Source: Sarcocystis neurona (Eukaryota > Apicomplexa > Conoidasida > Eucoccidiorida > Sarcocystidae). From it: DNA of 64,000 bases. The stretch lies in contig KL647294.1 of the NCBI GenBank assembly GCA_000727475.1, positions 1,114,369 to 1,178,368 on the forward strand, given 5' to 3'. Every line of letters begins with the position of its first letter. The stretch's first letter is position 1. Of the stretch, positions 1 through 11,948 are shown piece after piece. Below the pieces are notes generated by a model. It worked only from the letters and a program-made list of their open reading frames with translations, ran no database searches and was not told the origin of the DNA. Made by a program: the position numbers and the translations under genes.

Positions 1-1001
1 TACAGGTGTGTATGTTATATATATATATATATGCACCTGTGTACGGAGATTGAAATAGATAGATAGACATCCTACTGTAAGTGCACGCTTGTGCACATCG
101 ATGTGTGAACACGCGTGAGCACAGGAAGGGTTACACAGCAACATATATGTGTATATATGTATGTGGAGAGCTGGAGAGAGAAGAGAGACAGAATGAGAGG
201 AAGAGAGAGAAGCGAGTGAGTTCATAGAGTGTGTATGCCCAGCAGCTACTTCCACGTCATGGATCCGTTAAGGCGTGCGCCCGCGTGTCTATAACGTAAG
301 AAGCTCTACCGAAATACGGAGGAAGGACTGGGCCGACCGAAAGGTCCACAAGTGTGTATCTTTCCATTTGCTGCTCTGCCCGCGCGTACGAAATCTGTTT
401 GCACAAGGAAGGCGAAAGCGTTGAAAATGTTCTAAAAAACACGAATGAGTTCCTGTGTGTACACCTCTGCAAGCTGAGCAATTGTCCACCTCCCGTTCTT
501 CTATCTGTCCAAGACCACTTCCAGACCTATATGTGCAGGAGAGGGCTTCGACAAATCCCACGACCGAAACACAGGAATTCAAGGAATGGGACACTGGCAG
601 TTTTCGGGAGACTTTCATGAAACAATGTTTCACCTTCTTTGCACTGGGAACCAGAGACGTCAGTTCCTAACTGACACCAGTTCACCGTGGACGCTGTACC
701 TGACTCTAAATCATTGATAACAGACGTAGACACAGAGTCTCAAATAACAGTACTTCGTAGTGTCTTACGTACAGATGTCTTCAGCTGCAAACCCTCGCGA
801 GACGGTGCACGCGCACACGTACACGTCATGCATACACGTTCAACGGGGTTTTCACGCATCGATGCAAATCGACACATGAGTTCCAGGATCTCCAAAAGGA
901 AAATTTCCGCACGTGCACATACATATATTTACGTATACGTAAATTTGCAACTACAGATATAAATACGTATACTTGAAGCCACAAATACGTGTATATATAT
1001 A

Positions 1002-1032
<31 letters not shown>

Positions 1033-1990
1033 ATATATGTAAATATCCACACGTGTACACCTGCAGAGCCTCGCAGAAGTGCACACCATTACACCGGCTG
1101 CTATACACGTCGCAGTCTTTAAAGTCACGTGCCTTGGAAGTGTTGCTACATTAAACGTCTGCAGGACTACGGTGTCGTCTCTGCCGCCGAAACAGGCGGC
1201 ACACGTTTGGCACCCCAGTCATTTCTCCTGCAGAAGCACTACCGGTCCAGCAGCAACAGCAGCCCACTGCTCCCTCCCACACGCTCCACTGGTATACGTA
1301 CAGCGCAAGAGGGGTAGCCTGGACGCAGACGTCTGCGCTACTGCATTGGTATCCACACGGTCAACAGATCCGCCCGTCACAGGCTCACAGGATCATGGCG
1401 GGGGGGCTATACACATACAAACATGCATACATATGTATCACGTGCACATAAGTACGTACACACGCACGTGCGTACGGGTTCCTACAAACGTAAATTCGGA
1501 TGCGGTTGTAGTTGTCTGCACGTCTCTGTGCAGCATCTGCCGCTAGTGGCACTGCGATGTTAGTGCTCCTGCTGGTGCTGCAGCAGCTGCAAAGGCAACC
1601 GTGAGGCGTTCCCTCGTGCCGCATGCACTTCAAAATTTTAAACCTGTATTGACCCCTTTCCACGGGCTTTCCATATGCAACTGCGTAGACGTTCCTCTCT
1701 CTCGGCTCGCTAGACGCGTACCCGCATGTATGAAACTACGCCCATTCGTGTATACAAGAACATAGAATAGTAGATAAGCATTCAAATGAGAAAAATGACA
1801 GCACTAGCTGCACGTCCAGTCATTCGACATGCGTAGGGACGAAAAATGAACCTCGTAAATTGAAAGCAAGTGTCAGAAACGACACGAACACAAATGCTCA
1901 AAAGCAATAAAGAGCGGGGCTGGGCGACGCTGCTGCGCGCGCAAGACGTACACGCTCATGCAACACTGGAAACTACATGCACTGTTATAA
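1..1990. other. No supported gene
   Basis: Contains TA microsatellites (20-33, 980-1040) and mixed-sequence DNA with only short open frames. A few CAG triplets near 1,240-1,265 and CTG near 1,570 are too short to indicate strand. No exon could be supported. Confidence 0.5.
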
Positions 1991-2095
1991 AACACGCGGT
2001 CGCTCCACTGCTCGTAGTATGGTGACGCTGACGCTCCTCCAGAGGATTATACTGCAGTGCTGCCGCTCCTGGTCTGCGCGGTGCTGCACACGGTG

Positions 2096-3367
2096 CTACC
2101 GGGCCTGCTTAGTGGTCTTATCCTGCGCTGCCGTTGCCCTCTTTGCTGCTGCTGCTGCTTTCCTGGCTGCTGCTGCTGCTCTCTTGGCTGCAGCTGCTTT
2201 AAGGGTCTCATTACGCAGTGCGTTGTGCCTTCGAATGGAGCGGCGTTTACTGCTTAATTTAAGTGGCAGCCTTGTCTCCGGCCTGGCGCCCCCTACCCAC
2301 AGAGAAACGTGTCGGGCCCCTTCCCGCTGTTCACCTTCGTGCTGCAGCTGTTCCTGCTGCACCACTTCCTGCTGTGGCTGATTAGCCGGCAACAGCGGCC
2401 GCGCTTCTTGCTGCTGTTGCGACTGGTGCTGTGCAGCACCATCGCTGCTGGTGCTGCCGGTGTTGGAGCCGGTTTCGCTTCTTTTCGAGTTCTGCTGTTG
2501 CGGTTGCTGCAGCTCTTGCTGCCGCGGCTGCGCCGCCTTTCTTGGTCTCGTGCCAACAGCAGACACAGGCGGAGCAAACAGCTCGGCAATAGCCGAGTTC
2601 TTGTATGTCAGGTCAAGTAACTGCGAACCCCGAAACAGTTGCCTGCTGCTTTTGCAGAGCGTTTCGAAAGAAGGATAGTCGTCGAATCTAAATGTCGTTG
2701 TGGTCTCGCGGATCCCCTCAGCAACCCTTCTCGAGAACGTGTGAGACGCAGCAGTGGCAGCCATGCATGCAACACTAGGAGAAACGGCTGCACGAAGGAA
2801 GGCAGCAACATCGGGAGACAGCGACGCTACTCGATACGACGCGGGTGCAGCAGAAGTAGAAAATGCGGCGGCAGAAGCGTGAGAAGCAGCGGCGTTGTCA
2901 GGCGCGGCAGCACCAACAAGAGCAGCGGCAGGCTCACAGGTAGTAGTAGCAGCGCCGGCAGCTGCCGTCGCCACAGACGCAACAGCAGCAGCAGCACGTG
3001 AAAAAGACGCACAGCGACTAGTGCTGCTGCTGCTGCTGCTGTTGCAATAAGAACGTACGCATGAAAGAGCGCGCTCAGGCGAGAGTGTGGAGCAGAACGG
3101 GAACGAGTAAAACGGAGGAAGAATTTTTGACGACGTAGAAGACGATCCCTCGTTTTTGCAGCTACCGCTGCTTCCGCGCCGGCTGCTGCTTCGTAGCTGG
3201 TTGCTATTTTGGCGCTCCGCGACAGCTGCAGCGTCCGCCGCAGCAGCAGCAAAACGAGGATGATGTGTTGCGCTCGGCGGGAGAGGATGGAAAGAGATGT
3301 TTTCCCTGAGCAAAAGGACAAACAACCAACGGAAGCGACTGCCGCTGAGAATACGGAGACGAGACAA
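2096..3367 (-). CDS. Hypothetical Ala/Ser-rich protein with basic C terminus
   Basis: Not recognised. The open minus-strand frame runs to a stop at 2096. There is no ATG at its 5' limit; the first in-frame ATG is at 2764 (222 codons from there), so upstream sequence may be a further exon or leader. A non-repetitive core includes TFRFDDYPSFETLCKSSRQL and then FRGSQLLDLTYKNSAIAELF. This is followed by a Gln-rich linker and a strongly basic tail with alternating Ala runs and Arg/Lys (KAAAAKRAAAAARKAAAAAK) that may form a single charged helix. Ser and Ala runs come from CAG-type tracts. The non-repetitive core makes coding on this strand likely. Confidence 0.5.
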   Translation of the reverse strand: MSRLRILSGSRFRWLFVLLLRENISFHPLPPSATHHPRFAAAAADAAAVAERQNSNQLRSSSRRGSSGSCKNEGSSSTSSKILPPFYSFPFCSTLSPERALSCVRSYCNSSSSSSTSRCASFSRAAAAVASVATAAAGAATTTCEPAAALVGAAAPDNAAASHASAAAFSTSAAPASYRVASLSPDVAAFLRAAVSPSVACMAATAASHTFSRRVAEGIRETTTTFRFDDYPSFETLCKSSRQLFRGSQLLDLTYKNSAIAELFAPPVSAVGTRPRKAAQPRQQELQQPQQQNSKRSETGSNTGSTSSDGAAQHQSQQQQEARPLLPANQPQQEVVQQEQLQHEGEQREGARHVSLWVGGARPETRLPLKLSSKRRSIRRHNALRNETLKAAAAKRAAAAARKAAAAAKRATAAQDKTTKQAR

Positions 3368-3369
3368 AA

Positions 3370-5020
3370 AAGATACGAGTGACGAAGGAATAGAAGAGGC
3401 AACGAAAAAAACTAAGATACGAATAATGTAAACAAGGTGTGGCAGAGGTACAGAAAAAGAAGCAAAAGTGCAGCACTTCAGTCAAACGAGGCAGGGAGCA
3501 ACGCACGAGTACGTGCACGCTCGACTGTAGCCTTACATATATACATGTATATACATATATATAGACGTGTGCTTACGGACATATGGGTGCAAGGAGAAGT
3601 GATAATGATTACGCGTTATGTATACATACACTTGTGTATACGTATAACATATTCGCAAATAGAAGTAGACATATACATATATACGCGTATATCGATGGAC
3701 GCTCAATATATCAAGGTGTCTGGCGGACACACAACGCACGCCGCTGATCTGGAGCAAGCACCGCGGGTTAAGCCGTGCGCGCCGGTGCAGTGGCGTATGC
3801 GTAGAAGAAACCGGCGGGACCACGGGAGTAACAAATTTTCTTGATGCAAGGCAGGCTTCACTTACCCAAGCGAAACAGTGTTGACGCGTTTCAGCAGCTC
3901 CGCATCCACCCCGGCACTAACCAGACACAGCAGCTGCAGCACCGCAAAGCAGCAGCGACACAAACGCGAACGATGCGGCAGCAGCAGCAGCAGCAGCATA
4001 CCAGCGTCTCTCCCTGCAAGCGGCAGAATCCCTGAGCAGCGACTCGAGATACGCTTCTCAACTCCACAGGTGTACACACGTACACACACCGAAAGTCCAA
4101 ATACATATGTATATATACATATTATACAAGCACATATATACGCATAAATATACACTATATATGTGCACACATACACGTCCACACACAGGCATTCAGACAC
4201 GGACACGTACGAACATAGACAGCTGTACAGATACATGGGTGTGTATGTACACATATATATATATATATATATAGGGGATGGGCTGATACGGGTTCAGATA
4301 GACAGAAATATATTTAGGTAGGTAGGGAGGATCGTTAACTAGGTAACGATACGCCAGTGCAGATATTCATGCATACGTATGCCTCTGTGTCTGCATAGAC
4401 GAAGCAGCAGATAAATAAACAGAGCAGATAGTACAGAGAACGCACAAGTGAACACGTGTATGTGTATATATATATACATATACATATATATATACATATA
4501 TACATATATATATAAATACATATATACACATATATATATACATATATACATATACATATATACATGTAGGTATAGATTACACAGGTGGCCCGTACGCCTA
4601 ATGGAGAAGGGCACGCACGTGTCCCCGTCTAAGAAGTATGTAATCACGCAGCAATAGAGGGACAGCAAAGAAAGGGGAAGCAGCAGACTGCGAACACGGG
4701 CCACTGAACTTACAGGAACCCGGAAGCCCGTGCGGCTTCGCATATACAACCGCAGCAGCAGGGAGGACACAGCGGCGAGCCCAAGAGGCAACAGCGAAGC
4801 GGAGTGGCAACAGGACAGTGCAGCAGGGTGGGAGGACAGCAGCAGATCGCAAGCGACTGCAGGAGGCAGGCGGCAGCAGACCGCATCAAACAGCCCTGCA
4901 TACGGCAGCGGTATGTATGGCGAGCAGCAGGAGCGGAAACGCTGCAGCACGGGGGAAACTCGACGCAGCAGCAAGACACTGCTGAGGCAAGCAGAAAAAT
5001 TACACGTGCTCACAGCTTTG
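3370..5020. other. Microsatellite-rich interval, no supported gene
   Basis: TA/TACA microsatellites at about 3,535-3,700 and 4,100-4,570, with short CAG-containing islands at 3,880-4,030 and 4,750-4,980. The islands keep frames open on both strands but have no clear splice borders. Confidence 0.45.
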
Positions 5021-5023
5021 TCT

Positions 5024-5811
5024 TCACGTCTCTGTAAAAGAACTCGCGTTGAACAATGACTTCTGAATGAATGCGCATCCTCGTAGAGAGGCACTTTGTC
5101 TAACCTGCGGCCATTTCTGCTCGGGCGCAGACGTGCTGCTGCGGCTTCTGAAGAGTCGCACTACGACAGCGTAGCACACGCACATCAGGTGTTCGCTCCT
5201 GCCCGTCGTCAGGCGAAGGCTTCCCAGGTCGTTGCTGCAGCTGCTGCACCTGCCACTCAAAGTGCGAAAGTGGCTGCAGCACGCATTCGTTCTGCGGGCG
5301 CTACTACTTCCACCCCACGTGCAGTTGTCCTTCCTGCTGCTGCACACGCTGTCGCTGCCGGTGCCGACGCTGCTACAGCGGCAGCCGTTCCAGCAGCAGG
5401 CGGATGCGCTGGTGGTGCTGCGTCTTCTGCTGGTCGTCGTCTGTGGTTCCGACCAACAGCAGCAGCAGCTCGTAGCTGTCTCAACAGGAGGGAAACAGCA
5501 GCGGTAGGGCGGTAGCACAGAAGCTGCAGAGCAGCAGCACCAGCAACAGCTGCAATCTGCTGCAGTTCCAGCCGTATGCCAGTCACTCTGCGTCTGGTCC
5601 CTCGCGACGCGACAGGCAGCAGGACCAGCAGCAAACGCCGAATCGATGCACAGCGCAACAGTAGAAGTTGGCATCGCCTCCAGTAGCTGCAAGACACCAA
5701 ACAGCAAAACTCATACACACACACATACACACAACAGCAGCACATGTGCAGGCCGAAGAGAAAGGCATTTGCTGCAGCCCGAACCGCTGCTGCTGTTGGC
5801 GGTTCTGCCAT
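5024..5811 (-). CDS. Repeat-rich minus-strand coding block, frame uncertain
   Basis: Between about 5,811 and 5,024 all three minus frames and one plus frame stay open because of CTG/CAG tracts. The most protein-like piece is near 5,282-5,100 in one minus frame: LQPLSHFEWQVQQLQQRPGK, then acidic and basic residues, ending at a possible donor (GCCGCAG|GTTAGA). The other minus frames are Ala- or Cys/Ser-rich. No family is recognised and no start was found. It could be an exon of the same gene as the flanking minus-strand blocks. Confidence 0.3.
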
Positions 5812-6472
5812 TGTCGCTGCAGGCGTTGTTGCAGCGGATACAGCCGTGCTGCGTTTGCATCTCCTACTGCCGCTGCCCTAATACGGAAGCATCAGCTGTT
5901 GTTGGTGTCGCTTGACGCGTGCCGCGCTGCTGTTGCCGGTGGGGTGCGACCTCACTGCAATTAGTGCCACTGCTGCTTTCTCTGCTGCCATTAGGTTCCC
6001 GTCTTCTTTGACTGCCGCTCCTGTACAGCTTTCGTATGTTTCCGTAAGCCTTCCTATCTACCTGGGTCTCCATCTGTCTATCTATCTATTTATCTCACTC
6101 TCACTATCTCTCGATCTCTCTTTATATCTGTTGCTCTCCATATACTTCTCTATCTGTCTCCAACATTCAACAGACGATCTCGTTGCTGCTGTTTGATGCT
6201 AGCGCCCCCGAGCTTCCTGTCGCTGCTGCCCTTGCTGCTTTATTTTGTCGCTGCAGCCGACGGCTGCTCATTTCTGCTGATGCCCGTTGGGCGAATAGCG
6301 CTGCTGCTGCTGCTGCTGACGCTGCCGCTGCTGCTGCTGTTGTTTATGATGCCATTGGTAGTACTTCCGCTGCAACAGTGTTGCAGCAGTGGCAGCTGCA
6401 GCGACAGTGGCACCACTGGCAGCAGCAGGGACGAACGCAGCAGGAGCAAACACAGCAGGAAAAGCGGCAGCA

Positions 6473-7942
6473 TCAAGAGCAGCCGCAGCGACAAGAGCAG
6501 CCGCAGCAGTAAGAGCAGCGGCAGGGGCAGGAGCAGCAGCGGTGGCAGCAAAATGAGTGACACCAGCAAAGGAAGCGGCAGCAGCAGAGGCGAAGAAAGC
6601 TTACTGAGCTGGTGTCGCGATGTAGGAGAGGGTTGCTGACGTGCTGGTCAGGGAAGACAGCTAGCTGCATGCGAGAGAGCTGCAGCAGGATAAGGCGCGG
6701 CCGCACAGCAAGTGGCAGCAGGACTTGCAGGTGTAAGCTTTCCAGGTGCTCTGCTTCCCCAACAGGCGGAGTGCGTGCGTGGAAAGACTGCTGCTCTTCT
6801 GCATTTGCTGCTGCTGCTGCTTCAGTCGAGCCACTACCGCAAGTGGCCTTCAGAGACAGCAACTGCTGCTGCGGCTGCGGCAGTCCGAGCATAGACGACG
6901 CCTGCAGCTGCAAGTGCAAGCCCTTCATTTCCTCTCTCGTGTCGTCCACATCAGCAAAGGGACAGACGCTAGGTGAAGTAGACGAAAGCAGATTCGCAAC
7001 AGCAGAAGCGGCAGCACCGGTACAGCCCTCGACAACTCTGCTGCTTTTCCTTCCCTTTGGGCTGTCCGTTGTGACGCTGTCTACCTGTGCCTCCCTGCTG
7101 CGTGTACTCCGCCTGCTAGTGTTGCTGTTGTTGTTCTTGCTGCTGCTGTTGCTGCCGGGCCAGCTGTTTTCGCTGGTCCTCCACTTCCCGTTGCTCGCGC
7201 TGCTGCTGCTGTTGCAGTGGAACGAGAACGTAAACGCAGGCAGCAGCAAGCCTTCCCAAGAGAGAAAGCGCGGCAGCTCTGTCGCTGCTCGGACGCCACT
7301 GAAAAGATGCGCCGCCAGGCGCAGCCACCGCAGCTCTGCAGCTGAAGGACTCGCGTAGGCACCATTGCACAAAGCCGCCGCTGCTGTTTTGCTGCTGCTG
7401 CCGCGATCGCTTCGACAGCAAGGGAAGGGACACGCTACGGGGGAATGCGTACTCAACGAGTGCAGTTTTACACAAAGCGGATGGATGCGCTGCTGCAGGG
7501 CCTCTGCTGCCGTCTCTCCTCCCTCTTCCCATACGCTGTGTGGATCTCCTCCCGCTGCTCGAAGCAAGTCTGCACGTACGACTCCTGCTTCTGCCACTGC
7601 CTCTGCTGCTCTTGCTGACGCTGTTGCTGGACCTGCCGCTGCCCCTGACTGCTCCACTACGACTGCCCCTAGTGACACTCCTCCCGGGGTTGTTGCTGCG
7701 GCTGCCCTTCCTGTTGCTCTGTCTACTGCTGCTGCTGCTCCCACGGCGGCGTCGTGAAGCTGTCCGGCCGCTGTCGCGTGCATGTGATGCAGCAGCTCAT
7801 GGAAGGACGCGACGCAAAACAGGTGCCGCCACCCGTTGCAGTGCGAACACGCAGCAGCCGACAGTAGCAGCGTCTCGTTTGAGGCGGCTGCAGCAGCTCC
7901 TACTGCTGCGCGTGCTCTGTAGCAGAGATTCACCAGCAGCAA
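6473..7942 (-). CDS. Hypothetical protein with Cys/His segment, minus strand
   Basis: Not recognised. The long open minus-strand frame has no ATG at its 5' limit, so its true beginning is probably an acceptor near 7,930 (TCTCTGCTACAG). Non-repetitive parts are CSHCNGWRHLFCVASFHELL near the start, SPSAAELRWLRLAAHLFSGV in the middle and FADVDDTREEMKGLHLQLQA towards the end. The closing Cys-rich run (below about 6,560) is CTG repeat read in a poor frame, so the real end is likely earlier by splicing. An overlapping minus frame at 7532-7116 is also open (SGGFVQWCLRESFSCRAAVA) and cannot be excluded for part of the block. Confidence 0.42.
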   Translation of the reverse strand: MLLVNLCYRARAAVGAAAAASNETLLLSAAACSHCNGWRHLFCVASFHELLHHMHATAAGQLHDAAVGAAAAVDRATGRAAAATTPGGVSLGAVVVEQSGAAAGPATASARAAEAVAEAGVVRADLLRAAGGDPHSVWEEGGETAAEALQQRIHPLCVKLHSLSTHSPVACPFPCCRSDRGSSSKTAAAALCNGAYASPSAAELRWLRLAAHLFSGVRAATELPRFLSWEGLLLPAFTFSFHCNSSSSASNGKWRTSENSWPGSNSSSKNNNSNTSRRSTRSREAQVDSVTTDSPKGRKSSRVVEGCTGAAASAVANLLSSTSPSVCPFADVDDTREEMKGLHLQLQASSMLGLPQPQQQLLSLKATCGSGSTEAAAAANAEEQQSFHARTPPVGEAEHLESLHLQVLLPLAVRPRLILLQLSRMQLAVFPDQHVSNPLLHRDTSSVSFLRLCCCRFLCWCHSFCCHRCCSCPCRCSYCCGCSCRCGCS

Positions 7943-7979
7943 ATCGAAACCAGAGCTTCTCCCCGTCGCCCTTCTTCAT

Positions 7980-9300
7980 TCTCCATCACAACGTTACACG
8001 TGGAACTATACACATGTATAGACATGTTTATATCTATAGTAATATGTAAAACGGCATATAACTGCAGACCTACGTACCTGCATAGATGTATATATACACA
8101 TATGTACACATAGAACATATATAAGTATACGTAGTTCTATATATCCTATATGGTACACACATATACATACACAACGGAATACACATATCCACGCGTATAT
8201 ATATATATATATATATACATGGATATGTATATATATATATATAACGGTGCATATACTCGAATAGATTATATACGTGTGTCTGTTTACACCTGCAGGTTAT
8301 ATGGGGAGATGGTTCTCCAAGTCTTATATACATACGTGTATGGGGATGCACATACACAACAGTGGGCAGATTTATATTCGAAAACAGATAAATATATGTA
8401 TATACCTGTGTGTCTGTATGTACCTGAAGGGGATGTGGGGAGGTATTCCTCCACGTAGGCCTCGTCAACGTGCGTTACGTGTAAATGTTTGCCAAAAAGC
8501 GGGCAGGCGGGGGCACGGTGGGGGAGCTGTGTGTCTACCGCGGATTCAACAAGACGCTTGGCGTCACTACGTATACACACCTATATACATAGATATACTG
8601 AAGGAAGACGAAAGGGCAGGCAGACACCTATCCACATGCGAGTAGGTGGATAAGGCAAGAAACATAAAGGTGGACCGCCTCCTACACAGACATATACATA
8701 CAGCTGTCGTTTCGCCCTCTCTCTGTTTGTCGGCGGAGGTACGCAGACAGTTGTAATAGTGGAGAAAGGAGGCCGCGCGACTCGTAGTGAAGAGGTGTGC
8801 GGAAGTACGTCACAACGGAAAAGACGCAGGGAAATAAATGGGCGACCGTATGTACGTATGCCCGTCATTTCAGCGCGAAACATGTACGTACGTCTATGCA
8901 TTCACGCGGATATAGAGAAACATATACGCACATGGGTCATATATATATATATATATGTAGAGAGAGAGAGATAGACAGATCAGATAGATAGATACATATA
9001 GACAGATTGATTGATAGATATAGATAGATAGATACGTGCCATATCATCAGAAAGAGATACTCATATATATATATATATAAACGTACGCGCATATATAAGT
9101 ATATATGTGTGCATATGTGGTAGTACGAGACGTTTTAGATAGATGAGTAAGTGGCCACGATCTACATGTGTGTCTCTCCTGGGACCCAAAGAGAAAAACA
9201 GAAGTATACGCAGATGAGAAAATAAGGACACACACACACACACACACACGCACACACACACGCTGAAGAAGGTGATGTGTGTGTTTGGGAAGAGGAAATC
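7980..9300. other. Microsatellite-rich interval, no supported gene
   Basis: Long TA/TACA/GATA/CA microsatellites (8,030-8,440 and 8,880-9,262) with a mixed stretch at 8,450-8,880. No convincing exon. Confidence 0.5.
9225..9262. repeat. (CA)n microsatellite
   Basis: Nearly pure CA dinucleotide run with one CG interruption, bordered upstream (8940-9090) by GATA and TA microsatellites. Confidence 0.95.
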
Positions 9301-9305
9301 TGTTG

Positions 9306-11330
9306 TTACTTGGGAAAGGGTGGTCCATCGCGAACGCGTCGTGCTGCAAGGAGGAGTCCTCGCATGTCGCTGCGCCGCCCTCTCGTTTTCTGCTGCTGCT
9401 GTTGCAGATGCTGCTGCTGCTGGTGCTGCTGCTGATGCTGCCGCTGCTGCTCTACCTCGGTCGATACAGTCGCAACGCGAGCGGCGGCACGGAGAACCGA
9501 CGTGGTGCAGTGGTCTCTGCTGTTTACGCAGCTGCGACGCCGATCCTCTGCAGCACCAAGCTCCTCAATAGTGCCGCTGCCCTTACTGCGGCATGCAGCA
9601 CTACTCACGGTTGAAGCAGCGTCATTACCGGCATTGCTGCGCCAGCTGTCAGTGAGGTTGCCACAGATGTTGCTGCTGCTGAAGCTACCGCTGCTGTTGC
9701 AGCTGTTGCTAGTGCTGCAGTTGCTGCTGCTGCTGCTGTAGTTTTTGCTGCTGCTGTAGGTATTGCTGTTGCTGCTCGCGTGGGAGAGGACGTAGTGGCA
9801 GAAGAAGAGAGGAGGACTCTGCATGCATAGCGCAGGGGTAAAAGCAGCATCGGCGCAGCAGGGCAGCAACGGGGCAATCCATGCGCTGTCCCTCTCCTTC
9901 TTGTCGAGACACACACAGTCCGCAGTTTCTGGCCGCTGAAGAGTGTGAGAAATTCTTCCTGTTGCTGTTGCTGGCGTTACTGCTTTGCCTCCTCCTCCTT
10001 CTTCTTTCAAAGCAACACCTGCTGCTGTTGATGTTGCAGCTTTGCTTTTCCTCGTAGCTGAGAAGGCCGCGCGCGCTTCTGCTTGCGCTGTTGCAGAACA
10101 GCCTGGATCTACTGCTGCTGCTTCTGCGGCAACTGACACACTTGCTGTCGCTGACCCTGCGGTCGTCACGACTGATGCTGTTGGAGACGCTGCCGCTGTT
10201 GCACCGGCTGCGACATTGGCGGCAGCTGGTGCTGTTGCCTGGGCTGCTGCTGATGCTGCTGCCTGGGCTGCTGGCGCTGCTGGCTGCGCTGCTGCTGGTG
10301 CTGCTGCCGCTGCCGCTGTCGGTGCTACGGCTGCTGCTGATGCTGTTGCAGCCGGTAGTGCTGCTACGGCTGCTGGTGCTGCTGCCGCTGCTGCTGGTGC
10401 TGCTGCCGCTGCTGCTGGTGCTGCTGCCGCTGCTGCTGCTGCTGCCGNNNNNNNNNNNNNNNNNNNNNNNNNNNNNNNNNNNNNNNNNNNNNNNNNNNNN
10501 NNNNNNNNNNNNNNNNNNNNNNNNNNNNNNNNNNNNNNNNNNNNNNNNNNNNNNNNNNNNNNNNNNNNNNNNNNNNNNNNNNNNNNNNNNNNNNNNNNNN
10601 NNNNNNNNNNNNNNNNNNNNNNNNNNNNNNNNNNNNNNNNNNNNNNNNNNNNNNNNNNNNNNNNNNNNNNNNNNNNNNNNNNNNNNNNNNNNNNNNNNNN
10701 NNNNNNNNNNNNNNNNNNNNNNNNNNNNNNNNNNNNNNNNNNNNNNNNNNNNNNNNNNNNNNNNNNNNNNNNNNNNNNNNNNNNNNNNNNNNNNNNNNNN
10801 NNNNNNNNNNNNNNNNNNNNNNNNNNNNNNNNNNNNNNNNNNNNNNNNNNNNNNNNNNNNNNNNNNNNNNNNNNNNNNNGCTGCTGCCGCTGCTGGTGCT
10901 GCTGCCGCTGCTGCTGGTGCTGCTGCCGCTGCTGCTGGTGCTGCTGCCGCTGCTGCTGGTGCTGCTGCCGCTGCTGCTGGTGCTGCTGCCGCTGCTGCTG
11001 GTGCTGCTGCCGCTGCTGCTCGTGCTGCTGCCACTGCTGCTCGTGCTGCTGCAGCTGTCGCTGCCGGTGGTGCTGCTGGTGTGGTTGCGGCTGCTGGTGC
11101 TGCTGCTGCTGCTGCCGAAATGGCTGCTGTTGCTGCGACTGGAATTGCGAGAGTTGCCGCCACACGTACAGTGGCGGCATGCACTGCCGGTGAAACTCGG
11201 TCCTCTTGCTGATCTGCTGAAGCTGCTGCTGCTGCCGCGACTCGAAAATTTGCTGCGGCAACAGCCGGACTGGCTGCTGGAGCTGCAGCCGCAACTCCCG
11301 GTCGTATTGTTGCTGTAGCAAGCGCTCCAT
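9306..11330 (-). CDS. Alternative Gln/Ala-rich open frame downstream of kinase, uncertain
   Basis: This minus-strand frame starts at an ATG (11330) with MERLLQQQYDRELRLQLQQP and continues through a short non-repetitive stretch including RQCMPPLYVWRQLSQFQ. It then becomes almost pure Gln/Arg/His, crosses the N gap and ends at 9306. It overlaps the tail of the long kinase frame in a different phase. Either could be translated and neither shows a family. The ATG and the first 60 residues are the best argument for coding. Its relation to the kinase (3' exon, separate gene or non-coding) is open. Confidence 0.3.
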   Translation of the reverse strand: MERLLQQQYDRELRLQLQQPVRLLPQQIFESRQQQQLQQISKRTEFHRQCMPPLYVWRQLSQFQSQQQQPFRQQQQQHQQPQPHQQHHRQRQLQQHEQQWQQHEQQRQQHQQQRQQHQQQRQQHQQQRQQHQQQRQQHQQQRQQHQQRQQXXXXXXXXXXXXXXXXXXXXXXXXXXXXXXXXXXXXXXXXXXXXXXXXXXXXXXXXXXXXXXXXXXXXXXXXXXXXXXXXXXXXXXXXXXXXXXXXXXXXXXXXXXXXXXXXXXXXXXXXXXXXXXXXXXXXXXXXXXXXXXXXXAAAAAAAAAPAAAAAAPAAAAAAPAAVAALPAATASAAAVAPTAAAAAAPAAAQPAAPAAQAAASAAAQATAPAAANVAAGATAAASPTASVVTTAGSATASVSVAAEAAAVDPGCSATAQAEARAAFSATRKSKAATSTAAGVALKEEGGGGKAVTPATATGRISHTLQRPETADCVCLDKKERDSAWIAPLLPCCADAAFTPALCMQSPPLFFCHYVLSHASSNSNTYSSSKNYSSSSSNCSTSNSCNSSGSFSSSNICGNLTDSWRSNAGNDAASTVSSAACRSKGSGTIEELGAAEDRRRSCVNSRDHCTTSVLRAAARVATVSTEVEQQRQHQQQHQQQQHLQQQQQKTRGRRSDMRGLLLAARRVRDGPPFPK
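10375..11060. repeat. 21-bp tandem repeat interrupted by assembly gap
   Basis: On both sides of the N run the sequence is a near-perfect 21-bp array (unit ggtgctgctgccgctgctgct). It encodes (Ala6-Pro)n or Gln/Arg/His heptads on the minus strand. Identical units on both flanks show that the gap falls inside the array, so its true length is unknown. Confidence 0.9.
10448..10879. other. Assembly gap (432 N)
   Basis: A run of 432 N within a 21-bp tandem repeat. The length happens to be divisible by three, so open frames pass through it. This should not be taken as evidence that the frames are real. Confidence 0.99.
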
Positions 11331-11948
11331 CTGCTACACTCCCAAGAAGCTGTGCTGCTGGGGGAGCTCCTGCTGCTTCTGCAGCTGCCGTCTCCTGCGC
11401 TGCTGCTGCTTCTTCTTTGTCAACATTGGTACTACCCTGTGTTTCTCTTTCTGTTCTAATTGCTTGACTGCCTGCCTCTGCTGCTGGCATCTGCACTTGC
11501 TGTTGTTGCTGCAACGGAACCGTCTCGCGCGGCTGGTTTTCTAGTCCTTTCTGTTTTTGCTCCTTCTGCACCAGCAGCTGCTTCTCCTGCTGCTGTTCAT
11601 TGCTGTCCCTCACATGCGTCTGCTGCTCTTGCCCCTGCTGCCGCGCCGCGACCGTCGCGGTGCAGTTTCCCGCTCGCTGCTGTTGCTGCTGCTCCAGTGC
11701 ATCGATGCTTCCGTCGTCCTTACTCTGAGCTTTCCCAACTGTCGCGACTATCACTGCTGCTAAACTGTCTGCCTCTATCGCTGCTGCTGTTACCGCTGCT
11801 GTTGCTGCCGGTGGTCGTGCCGCAGGCGCCGCTGATCCTGTTGCTCGCCCTGCTGATGTCGGCGGTGCTGCCACAGCTGTCGTTGCCGCTGTCGATGCTT
11901 TGTCTGTTTCTCGAGTTGGTGCTGCTGCCACTACTACGAGTGCTGCTG

